Origin: Mesorhizobium sangaii
Lineage (GTDB): Bacteria > Pseudomonadota > Alphaproteobacteria > Rhizobiales > Rhizobiaceae
Assembly: GCF_014207355.1 (NCBI RefSeq)
Contig: NZ_JACHEF010000010.1
Coordinates: forward strand, 1 to 64,000
Length of the DNA: 64,000 bases
Direction: 5' to 3'
In this document: positions 35,055 through 42,622 of the stretch, in pieces
How positions within the stretch are numbered: the stretch's first letter is position 1
Layout of the letters: every line of letters starts with the position of its first letter
Position numbers and translations under genes: made by a program
The notes under the pieces: generated by a model
Database searches by the model: none
What the model saw: the letters and a program-made list of their open reading frames with translations, nothing else
Told to the model about the DNA's origin: nothing

Positions 35055-35759
35055 ATGGCAGAACCGTCCGCCCGCCGAAAGCAAAGCGACCAGCTAGCGC
35101 TACTCGACACCGAGCTGGAAAATCTGCCGCCAGAACTGCGCTGGCGCGAATGGATGGGACGCGTCGAGGCGGTGATCTTTGCCGCCAGCGAACCGGTGAC
35201 ACGTAGTGTCCTCGCGCGGGTGGTTGGGGCCAGTTGCAACATCGACCTCCTCATCGACGACATTCGCGACGAGCTGCGCGGACGTCCCTACGAACTGGTC
35301 GCCGTCGCCGGCGGCTGGCAGCACCGGACCAAAAAGGCCTTTGCCGATGTCGTTCGCGCTGCACTCGGGGGTGCACAGCAAGGCAGCCAGGGCCAAAAAG
35401 ACCTGTCGCAGGCGGAGGCTCTCGTGCTGATGTGCATCGCCTATTTCCAGCCGATCACGCGCGGCGAGCTTTCGAGCTTCTTCGGCAAGGAGGTGTCTCG
35501 CGATCTGATCGGTACGCTTCGCTCGCAGGATTTTATCGCGTCAGGGCCGCGTTCGCCGCAGCCCGGCGCCCCCTATACCTATGTGACCACGAAGACGTTT
35601 TTGTCCCAGTTTTGCTTCGACACGCTTCGCGACCTGCCGGATATGGAAGCACTCGAGGATGCAGGCCTGCTCAGCAAGGAAAAGCTGCTGGCGGGAAACA
35701 TCATGCCGGGCTTCGCGAGCAACGCGGAAGAGGATGTCGGCATGATTGGTGAGGAATAG
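35055..35759 (+). CDS. scpB: ScpB-like protein, module copy 2
   Basis: A 234-aa ScpB family protein with the same landmarks as copy 1: WMGRVEAVIFAASEPVTRSVLARV, MCIAYFQPITRGELSSFFGKEVSRDLIGTL, PDMEALEDAGLLSKEKLLAG. ATG 35055 matches the MADQT start of copy 1; a GTG at 35052 overlaps the DUF1403 stop and could couple translation. No SMC or ScpA gene accompanies it. Confidence 0.85.
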   Translation: MAEPSARRKQSDQLALLDTELENLPPELRWREWMGRVEAVIFAASEPVTRSVLARVVGASCNIDLLIDDIRDELRGRPYELVAVAGGWQHRTKKAFADVVRAALGGAQQGSQGQKDLSQAEALVLMCIAYFQPITRGELSSFFGKEVSRDLIGTLRSQDFIASGPRSPQPGAPYTYVTTKTFLSQFCFDTLRDLPDMEALEDAGLLSKEKLLAGNIMPGFASNAEEDVGMIGEE

Positions 35760-35794
35760 CACCACACTTGGCCGCGAGGAGCTATGCGCCGGCT

Positions 35795-36450
35795 CCCATA
35801 CGCGAATTGGACAACCTGGGTAGGGCCGACCAAGTGGAATCGATCAACAAGATTCCGATCACGCATGGGACAGGCAGAGTGATCGAGAACCTCATCAAGA
35901 ACGTGGAGCGAGATCGGGCTGGATCGACGCATCCTCGACAATGCCACGGGTCACGAAGTCATGAGCCTGGCGAAAATCGAAGAGCTGATTCATGAACAAT
36001 GGGCGGTGATAAAAGGAAAGCTCCCCGCCGTGCTCCCTGAATGGCTCCGCGCTGGACGAAGCCGTCTTCAAGGACAAATTTAAGCGGGTTCGTGAAGCGC
36101 GAAACCAAGCCTATCACCACCGCGAGGTGGTCAAGCGGAACGAAATAGCCGGCGTTGCGGAAGAGCTGCTCGACCTGATTGACGTACGTCTCTGCTCGGC
36201 ACTCGATTTCGTTACCCATGCCGGAGTGAAGGGCCCAAAGGCAATGGTCCAGCGCGCTGCGCGCCACATCAGCTTGGCCGATGGCCTAACACACTTCGAA
36301 GTCGAATGTATGCATGAAAAGCGCGATCCGACGCGCGTGCAATTGCAGGCGACATCTGGAGGAGACGCGATCGCAAGGAGTCTGGCTGCGCTAAGCGGCG
36401 ATGACCGTCCCAAATTGACGGCCGTTTCGGTGGTTCTGAACACGGAATGA
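35795..36450 (+). pseudogene. remnant of a HEPN-like protein gene
   Basis: Pieces of one protein in several frames: LGRADQVESINKIPITHGTGRVIENL (35810 on), then EIGLDRRILDNATGHEVMSLAKIEELI (about 35905), then VFKDKFKRVREARNQAYHHREV...EELLDLIDVRL to the TGA at 36450. REARNQAYHHRE contains Arg-x4-His, the HEPN spacing, so the parent was probably a HEPN-type protein, although the rest is unidentified. Confidence 0.55.
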
Positions 36451-36551
36451 CAATACGCTTTTCTGCGTCGGTAGTTGCTGATGTCCGGCATGCCCCGGGA
36501 ATGCGCGGGTCCTTAGACCGTTCGACTTCCTGAACCTTCGGCAGCGCAGCA

Positions 36552-36569
36552 TGTCCGGATTTCCGGACA
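36552..36569. promoter_or_regulatory. palindrome upstream of aioB (AioR-type enhancer candidate)
   Basis: TGTCCGGA and TCCGGACA are perfect inverted repeats separated by TT, 45 bases upstream of the sigma-54 promoter. Upstream palindromes bound by the response regulator AioR activate aioBA from a distance in studied bacteria; that this one is such a site is inference. Confidence 0.55.
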
Positions 36570-36613
36570 CGGCGGATCCTTGGGCTGTGGCTTTCCTTCA
36601 CTTTATTTCCGGT

Positions 36614-36628
36614 TGGCACAGGCGTTGC
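36614..36628 (+). promoter_or_regulatory. sigma-54 promoter of aioBA
   Basis: TGGCAC, five bases, TTGC is a perfect match to the -24/-12 consensus, 40 bases upstream of the aioB ATG. Arsenite-oxidase operons are sigma-54 dependent in Agrobacterium-like bacteria. Confidence 0.75.
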
Positions 36629-36668
36629 AAAGCCCTTGGCAACGAGACTTCGCCAATGGGAGGAACGC

Positions 36669-37139
36669 ATGGATCGTTGCAACAAGCTGGTCGACGTCGG
36701 CCGCCGCCAATTTCTAAGGGGAGGAGCATCTGCCGCAGCAGGAATGGCCACATCGGTGGCCTTGCCCGCGCAAACCAAGGCTGCTCCCGGTCTGGCTCTG
36801 GTAGAATACCCTTCGAATAAGCTGGCCAACGTTGCCGACCTCAAGGCAGACGAACCTCTCGATGTCAGCTATCCTGATGAAAACGCGTCCGGGGTGTTGC
36901 TGAAGCTTGGAACCAAAGTGGAAGGCGGCGCGGGTCCGGATGGCGACATCGTCGGGTTGTCGACCACGTGCCCACATAAGCGATTCCCGCTCGACTACAA
37001 CGCCGAGGACCACTCCTTCAACTGTCCTGGCCACTACTCGCGCTTCGACGCGGAGGCCGGAGGGCAGGAGATTCTGGGGCAATGGACGGCCGAGGGTCTC
37101 GACGAGCTTCTTTATGGCCGCCTGAGCAGCGTACTCTAA
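36669..37139 (+). CDS. aioB: arsenite oxidase small subunit (Rieske), with internal deletion
   Basis: A 156-aa AioB-like protein. A Tat signal (RRQFLRGGASAAAGMATSVAL) is at the N-terminus, and the Rieske [2Fe-2S] ligands are CPHKR and CPGHYSRF. After EILGQ the sequence jumps to WTAEGLDELLYGRLSSVL, missing about 20 residues that other AioB proteins have between these blocks. ATG 36669 has GGAGG five bases upstream. The reading frame is kept, so a shortened protein could be made, but the partner gene is broken. Confidence 0.75.
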   Translation: MDRCNKLVDVGRRQFLRGGASAAAGMATSVALPAQTKAAPGLALVEYPSNKLANVADLKADEPLDVSYPDENASGVLLKLGTKVEGGAGPDGDIVGLSTTCPHKRFPLDYNAEDHSFNCPGHYSRFDAEAGGQEILGQWTAEGLDELLYGRLSSVL

Positions 37140-37153
37140 GGGAGGATCGGATC

Positions 37154-37830
37154 ATGGCTTACAAACGTCACATCGACCGCCGGCCGATCATCCCGGCCGA
37201 CGCGAAGAAACACAACGTCACCTACCACTACTGCATCGTCGGATGCGGCTATCACGCCTACACTTGGACCAACAAGCAGGGCGGCACCGCCGCCGCTTCC
37301 AACGCTTTCGGGGGCGACCTTTCCCAGCAGCAGGCTGGGGAAACGGACGCCTGGTATGCGCCCTCCATGTACAACATCGTCAAGCAGGACGGCCAGGACC
37401 TGCACATCGTCATCAAGCCCGACCACGATTGCGTGGTGAATTCCGGGCTCGGGTCGGTCCGGGGCGCCCGCATGGGCGAACTGCGGTATTCGACGGCGCG
37501 CGGCTCGCAGCAGCAGCGTCTCACCAGTCCATGGTCTGGCGGTATCCCCAGATGCAACCCCCCTCGTGGGACGATGCCCCTCGATCTGGTTGCCCGCGTG
37601 CGAGCGGCTCCGCGTCATGGGCAACACGACTTCCAGGAACCGTCTACTGCCTTCGAAGGCGGCAAGATCGTCGGCACGAAACGGCTGTATACCGATGGCA
37701 AGTTTGGGACGAAGGACGGCAAGGACCTTCATGGAAGCCGCCTGGCGCTGCCTGCAGGGGCAAGGAGGATCAGAAGAAGAAGAAGTTCCTCATCAACAAC
37801 GGCCGCGCCAATGGTCGACGGAATATCAGG
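37154..37830 (+). pseudogene. aioA: arsenite oxidase large subunit, truncated and frameshifted
   Basis: Starts normally at ATG 37154 (MAYKRHIDRRPIIPADAKKHN, then CIVGCGYHAY, the [3Fe-4S] ligand region). By about 37520 the frame is lost; most of the 800-residue protein is missing. Downstream fragments GKIVGTKRLYTDGKFGTKDGK, then in other frames FMEAAWRCLQ and KEDQKKKKFLINNGRANG come from the later part of AioA. It joins an N-terminal and a middle fragment with a large deletion. Confidence 0.8.
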
Positions 37831-37918
37831 CTGGCTGAGCCCGACGCATTCTGCCGCGTCTGATCCGGTCGCGACAGCTGCCTTGTCTTCAATCGTATGG
37901 AAAACGGAGAGTTCCCGC

Positions 37919-38296
37919 ATGAAATACCTGTTCGTCGGCGCCACAATGGTTTTGGCGTTACTGCCTCCGGTCGCCCAGGCCCAGGATATCGAGGCCGGAA
38001 AGACAGTCTTCAAAAAGTGTGCCGCCTGCCACAACGCTGATACCGACACGAACAAAGTCGGGCCAACCTTGAAAGGCGTTGTAGGCCGGACAGCGGGAAC
38101 CGTCCCTGGCTATTCGTATTCGAAAGCCATGAAGGATGCCGGTGCTGCGGGACTCGTCTGGGATGAGCCGAACCTGACGGAATATCTGGCCAATCCCAAG
38201 GCGAAAGTGCCGACGAATAAAATGGGATTCCCTGGCCTCAAGAATCCCGACGATATCAAAAACGTCATCGTCTATCTCAAGAGTGTGTCAGGTTAG
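37919..38296 (+). CDS. cytochrome c of the arsenite oxidase locus
   Basis: A 125-aa class I cytochrome c. Signal peptide MKYLFVGATMVLALLPPVAQAQ, heme motif CAACH (about residue 36-40), and MGFPGLKNPDD around residue 101 with the axial Met. It is the electron acceptor gene usually found after aioBA. ATG 37919. It appears intact although both oxidase genes upstream are damaged, so it may now serve another donor or be on the way to decay. Confidence 0.8.
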   Translation: MKYLFVGATMVLALLPPVAQAQDIEAGKTVFKKCAACHNADTDTNKVGPTLKGVVGRTAGTVPGYSYSKAMKDAGAAGLVWDEPNLTEYLANPKAKVPTNKMGFPGLKNPDDIKNVIVYLKSVSG

Positions 38297-38345
38297 AAAA
38301 CCCTAGGCCCTTGCGTTTCGAGACCAACGCAAGGGAGGAGCGATC

Positions 38346-38499
38346 GTGTTTCACGCCCGCGAAGCCCGTTTTGAAAGCCGACTGCTCTGCCGGGCAGGGT
38401 GGCGAAGCTATCCCGTTCGATACGGCGGTGGCGAAAGCGGTCGCGCTCGCCAAACCTGTTCGATACAGGGAAACGGTCTCGCTTATGGATGGCAACTGA
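38346..38499 (+). pseudogene. moeA: moeA 5' fragment
   Basis: About 50 codons, KADCSAGQGGEAIPFDTAVAKAVALAKPV, resembling the start of a MoeA-type molybdopterin transferase, ending at TGA. moeA follows cytC in aio operons. The rest of the gene is gone. Confidence 0.55.
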
Positions 38500-38536
38500 A
38501 CCGCGCCACAGATTCGGCGACCGGGCGACGGGGCAA

Positions 38537-38735
38537 TGAGACCCCGCGACGTTGCAATGGCGACCCTGCCTCCCGCGCTGTGGGCGATCGCCTACACGAT
38601 CGCCAAGCTCGCCATGCTGACCTTCCCTCCCATTTCCTGATGGCGTTCGTCTATGCGGTCACGGCACTCGTGCTGTTCCGGCCATCGAGCAGGCGGCAGA
38701 CGCCGCTATGGGCACTGGTCGCCGCGGCAAGCTTC
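38537..38735 (+). pseudogene. EamA-type transporter fragment
   Basis: A plus-strand fragment MRPRDVAMATLPPALWAIAYTIAKLAML, then with a frameshift LMAFVYAVTALVLFRPSSRRQTPLWALVAAA. It is the first helices of a DMT/EamA permease, cut off at about 38735 by the IS1595 fragment. Confidence 0.65.
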
Positions 38736-39007
38736 GTGGAGTGCAGAGGCGTGTGTGTCGTCACCGTGAACTGGAACCGGCAATCGCCGCTGGAACATTG
38801 ATAAAGACCCGGTCGGGCGCGACGCTTGCCGGTATCGCGACCGGCAAGCGCAATCGAGCGTTTGTATCCGCAGGCGGGGCAGATCCGGCCATCCGGCCAC
38901 ACCATGCTTTCCAGCAACCAACGGCAATGCTGCTCATCCCGGAAGGCCGCGATCATTTCTTCAACGGTCCGGATGCTGGAAAGCGCTGCGAGCATCGTTT
39001 CAGACAT
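38731..39007 (-). mobile_element. IS1595-family transposase fragment
   Basis: The minus strand reads MSETMLAALSSIRTVEEMIAAFRDEQ, WPDGRICPACGYKRS and YQCSSGDCRFQFTVTTHTPLHSTKL, the zinc-ribbon N-terminus of IS1595 (ISPna2-type) transposases. The catalytic domain is missing; the frame loses homology near 38731, which is also where the EamA fragment begins. Confidence 0.75.
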
Positions 39008-39250
39008 TCCCATCTCCTTCGGATTAGCCCGAAGAATCGCATGAAAAGCCTTTGATCACAAGGATATTGCGGTCTTTGGTTGATAAACGCCGCGTACGAT
39101 CTTGAGCAGCTCTTGTTCCGACCCCTTGGATGACGAGCGGTAAGCAGCTGACGTTCGCCTTCATCACAACCGTCCAATTCATTCGTCGTCGTACCGACAG
39201 AATTTTCGACGCTGGAGGATCAGGGTTGAGCTGGCGATACCTTGCTTTTG

Positions 39251-39280
39251 TGTTGAACGATATCTATGTTACGTTCAACA
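39251..39280. promoter_or_regulatory. inverted-repeat operator of the second PIN TA pair
   Basis: TGTTGAACG and CGTTCAACA are perfect inverted repeats, 12 bases apart, ending 12 bases before the antitoxin ATG. Expected autoregulatory operator. Confidence 0.65.
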
Positions 39281-39292
39281 CAGGAGGCCAGT

Positions 39293-39589
39293 ATGGTTGC
39301 CCAGGTCCGTTCTGCTAAAGAGAATGAGGAGCAGATTGCGCTAAAGCGCAACAAGCTTGTGCTTGAGCAGGCACGTGCTGTTGGCCTTCTCGGTGCTGCG
39401 AAGAATACACGTTTATCGGGCCGTGTGCCGTCGGAGTTGATCGACGCTGCCAAAAAGCGAGCTCACGTCACGTCCGACACTGAACTGCTGGAACTGGCGT
39501 TGTCGCGGCTGGCACTAGAGGACGACTTTGGCGCCCGCCTTGTTGGCCGGAAAGGCAGCATTCCGGCGGATATCGATCTTGGGGTTTGA
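39293..39589 (+). CDS. antitoxin of PIN-domain TA pair 2
   Basis: A 98-aa protein from ATG 39293 with GGAGG six bases upstream. The middle RLSGRVPSELIDAAKKRAHVTSDTELLELALSRL looks like a helical DNA-binding antitoxin; I cannot assign a named family. It is followed by a PIN toxin in the same frame (39701), and a clear operator lies in front, which supports the call. Confidence 0.65.
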   Translation: MVAQVRSAKENEEQIALKRNKLVLEQARAVGLLGAAKNTRLSGRVPSELIDAAKKRAHVTSDTELLELALSRLALEDDFGARLVGRKGSIPADIDLGV

Positions 39590-39700
39590 TCTTCGCGAAG
39601 CACTGCGATTACTAAAGTCCCAAAGCGGTGGGGAACGCTTGAACGCCGAGCCGATGAAGATTTACCCTGGGCAGACGACGAGCCCACGATCGGTGGGCCA

Positions 39701-40162
39701 TTGTTTCTGGACACGAGCGTCTATTTGGATGTCCTGCAGGGACGATCGCCGGCAGCGGTGGACGCCCTGCTGAGGTATCGGCTCTGTCACCACTCGGCTG
39801 TTTGTCTTTCCGAGCTGACCCACGCGTTTGGCCGCCTCGATCCGAACCATGCGTCGACAAAATCGGTCCTGGAAATTATCCAGCAGACGGTGGAAGACGT
39901 ACCGGGGCACAGACTTCACGCGCCTGACGCGATGGCTTGGGGGCAAGCCGGCATCATTGCTGGCTTGCTTTTGCGGCTGAGCAAGATGCCGAAAGGCAAG
40001 GGCCACGAGCGACGCTTTATCAATGATGCCTTGATCTTCCTGCAGGCAAGGCAATTGGGTGCGAACGTCCTGACCGGAAACATCCGGGATTTCGATTATC
40101 TCTCTCAGATCATTCCGACTGGACGCATCATTTTGTACCGACTTCTGGCAAAGCCACTGTGA
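39701..40162 (+). CDS. PIN-domain toxin 2 (VapC-like)
   Basis: A 153-aa PIN protein. FLDTSVYLDVLQGR supplies the first Asp, CLSELTHAF the Glu, and LTGNIRDFDYLSQI the C-terminal acidic residues. TTG at 39701 is the first usable start I see; the frame is the same as the antitoxin's and open since its stop at 39587-39589, so a start further upstream or a read-through product is possible. No lesion is visible. Confidence 0.7.
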   Translation: MFLDTSVYLDVLQGRSPAAVDALLRYRLCHHSAVCLSELTHAFGRLDPNHASTKSVLEIIQQTVEDVPGHRLHAPDAMAWGQAGIIAGLLLRLSKMPKGKGHERRFINDALIFLQARQLGANVLTGNIRDFDYLSQIIPTGRIILYRLLAKPL

Positions 40163-40169
40163 TCCAGTG

Positions 40170-40365
40170 CCTGAGAGATCGGGCGCGGGTTGCGGCACGC
40201 AATACGGCCTGCGGAGGCATTCGCATGGCGGGGAGAGCCCGACGTCGAAAGACTCGAGGAATGCGGGCCTGCTGTCGATGGAGAACCTGCTGGCAGCCAA
40301 CATCATGCCGGGGTTTTCCAATGACAGGCAAGAGGATGTGGACGTTGCCGGGATGAATAGCACTG
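40170..40365 (+). pseudogene. third scpB remnant (3' end)
   Basis: EPDVERLEECG in one frame, then in the next frame NAGLLSMENLLAANIMPGFSNDRQEDVD. Both align with PDMEALEDAGLLSKEKLLAGNIMPGF of module copy 2. A single frameshift joins them. Only the last 40 codons or so survive, without recombinase or DUF1403. Confidence 0.75.
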
Positions 40366-40517
40366 CTGCTCGCATGCGTGGTGGCGCATCCGCACATAGC
40401 AGCCATATCGAGGAAGGCAGATATCTAGCTTGTGAGGTATCTGTCATTGAAACGTTGCAGCACTGCCCTATAGCCCTCTGCGAGCCCTGCGCGGGGGTTG
40501 AGAGCAAGCGTCGATTG

Positions 40518-40692
40518 ATGATTACATCGCACCTTCTGGTGGCGGAGGACGATGGCCCATTGGGTGCCCTCCTGCATTACAATCTCGAAGCCGAAGGCTA
40601 TCAGGTCGAGGTCGTGACGCGTGGCGACGAGGCCGAAACGCGGTTTATGGAAAACGTTCCCGACCTTCTGGTGCTCGATTGGATGATGCCCG
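40518..40692 (+). pseudogene. PhoB-type receiver domain fragment
   Basis: From ATG 40518: LLVAEDDGPLGALLHYNLEAEGYQVEV...DLLVLDWMMPG, the first half of a PhoB receiver including the acidic pair and the phosphoacceptor Asp (LDW). After PG the frame continues to 40850 with unrelated residues, and no output domain follows. Confidence 0.75.
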
Positions 40693-41044
40693 GTGATGAA
40701 GCGGCAATGGCCGTACGACGTGAGCGCGACGAGGCTTGGAAAGGGCATCGAGGCAAGCTGCTCGCCAAGACGGCGGACATTTTCGAGGTGGCGTTGGCTC
40801 GTGACCATGATGTTGCGGCAACTTCTGGTCCATGCGCGCGAACTCGCTGAAATCCGGACAACGCAGCGAGGCCTTCATATCCATCCCATCAGGAGTGTAG
40901 TCGATGGCGTTGCAACACAATCAGCGTCGCTTGCTCCCAGGTGGTGTCATCCGATAAAGCTCTGCGCCACAGAGGAAGCGTCAGGACGTTCAATCCTCGC
41001 ATTAGCAACTTTCAGTGCAATTCCCGTCCAACAAGGAAGCAATC

Positions 41045-41734
41045 ATGAGGCGGCCGACCCGACCGTTCACTGTGGAGATCAAACAGAAGCGCAGCGCTCA
41101 AAGACGGGGTCACTCGATTTGGGGTGACGTTGATTTGTCAGCAGCCATGGCCGAGACAACAAGAGAGCTCAAGGAGATGGAGCTGCCAAATCGGCATCTT
41201 GTTGACTCTAATGTCGTGGCCCTTGATGCTGCACACGTGCATCAACCCGGAGCGGAGCCTCTCATGGCAGATCCTAAAGCAACTGAATCAGGAGAAATGG
41301 CAACCGAGCCTGCAACCACGGTTGCGACGCCTGATGGGAAGAATCAAACCTCACGATCGCGAAAGGCAAAGGCTGAGCCGAGGCCGCGAACTCGGAAGAA
41401 TGGCGCCGATGCGGGACCGCCAGCGGGGGAAGCTCCAGCAGCGGCCGTGCCTTCTGGCCGGAAGGTCCACTCCGAAAAGGCGCGCGGCCAGAAGCTTAGT
41501 CAGATCGCGAAGTCGACGAGTGGCGGCGCCACTCTCAAGAGCGCCGTGAAGCAGGTCGGCATTTCGGAACAGACCTACTATCACTGGAAGAAGGCTGCGG
41601 CGCTCCCGGCAGCTAGTGACGAACTAATGGATCTGGTCGCGCTCGAAAAAGAAAACAAGCGACTGAAGAGCCTGCTTGCGGGACGCCTGCGCGAGGAGAA
41701 CGCCGAGCTGAAGAGGAAACTGGGGCTGCAATAG
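41045..41734 (+). CDS. SyrB-like regulator with long N-terminal extension
   Basis: A 229-aa protein from ATG 41045. The C-terminal 90 residues (GGATLKSAVKQVGISEQTYYHWKKAAALP...ALEKENKRLKSLLAGRLREENAELKRKLGLQ) closely follow SyrB/SyrB2-type proteins of rhizobia: a transposase-like HTH followed by a coiled coil. The first 75 residues (MRRPTRPFTVEIKQKR...) are an N-terminal extension of the kind found in such genes, and the middle is a Pro/Ala/Lys-rich linker. SyrB represses syrM in Sinorhizobium; target here unknown. Confidence 0.75.
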   Translation: MRRPTRPFTVEIKQKRSAQRRGHSIWGDVDLSAAMAETTRELKEMELPNRHLVDSNVVALDAAHVHQPGAEPLMADPKATESGEMATEPATTVATPDGKNQTSRSRKAKAEPRPRTRKNGADAGPPAGEAPAAAVPSGRKVHSEKARGQKLSQIAKSTSGGATLKSAVKQVGISEQTYYHWKKAAALPAASDELMDLVALEKENKRLKSLLAGRLREENAELKRKLGLQ

Positions 41735-41752
41735 CGCTTCGGAAGTAGCTGA

Positions 41753-42366
41753 ATCTCAGTTCAGAACGGCGGCATAGCCGAAGCAATTTTTGCCGCGACC
41801 AGGCCAAGTATTGTCGATGAGTTTCGGAAGCAGGTGGATTGGCTCCAGGCCGATATGGCTGGCGGGGCGATCCTGCTCATGCCGACGCCGTTCGATCCCA
41901 AGAGAGACCGCTTGACCCTCGTAACCGAAGCGATGTCGTACACGTTGACGGCATTTCAGGACGATGGCGTCTCGGTCTGGGATATCGCGTCTGCAGTAAT
42001 GCCGAGCCGCGTGGTGGCGCAATCGGTGTCGGCAATTTTTTTGAACACCCAATCCTTCAACCCATTGCAGTTGCTGGCATCCGTCGGGCGCGAGAACTCC
42101 GTGCAGCAATGGGACCCGATGTTCTCGACTGGAGTGCCTTCGCTGATTCTAAGGACGGTGCAGAAATTGGGCGTACCGAGGCGATTCAGTCTGCGCTCGT
42201 ACTGGTTCAAATCGTCGAGTCCGTGGTGAAGGCATTTGAGATCTATCCAATCGAGATCCTTGAATCGACCAGTGACCGCGGACGCCGTTATGTGACAATC
42301 CGTGGATTGCCGAACAATGACCGTGACCGGATTGCAAAGCGCATCAGCCTATGGCCGGTTCATTGA
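41753..42366 (+). pseudogene. hypothetical gene with frameshift at a T7 tract
   Basis: The frame ending ...VVAQSVSAIF switches at TTTTTTT (42036-42042) to FEHPILQPIAVAGIRRARELRAAMGPDVLDWSAF..., giving one coherent protein of about 200 residues only if one base slips. The N-terminus (NGGIAEAIFAATRPSIVDEFRKQVDWLQADMAGG) lacks a clear ATG; a GTG at 41834 is available. Either a pseudogene or a gene expressed by slippage. No family recognised. Confidence 0.5.
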
Positions 42367-42622
42367 GCCGGCTTAGCCTAGCAGGCGTCGAAACAGAAAG
42401 CGCGATCGCTCGCCAAGTGCCACAATTGCGAAAACATGGATCACGTTAGGTCGGCGATGTGCTAAGGGAGCATCGCGTTTTTCGCTACCTTCGAATTTCC
42501 GAAGCCCTCGGTTCCCAACTGGGCTGTCCAATTTTTGCGGTTGAAATTTACTTTTTCCGAAGTGTTCGATGCTAGGGGACCAACACGCAGCTACTACTCT
42601 AGCGTGGGGGAGTGAAAGAGTG

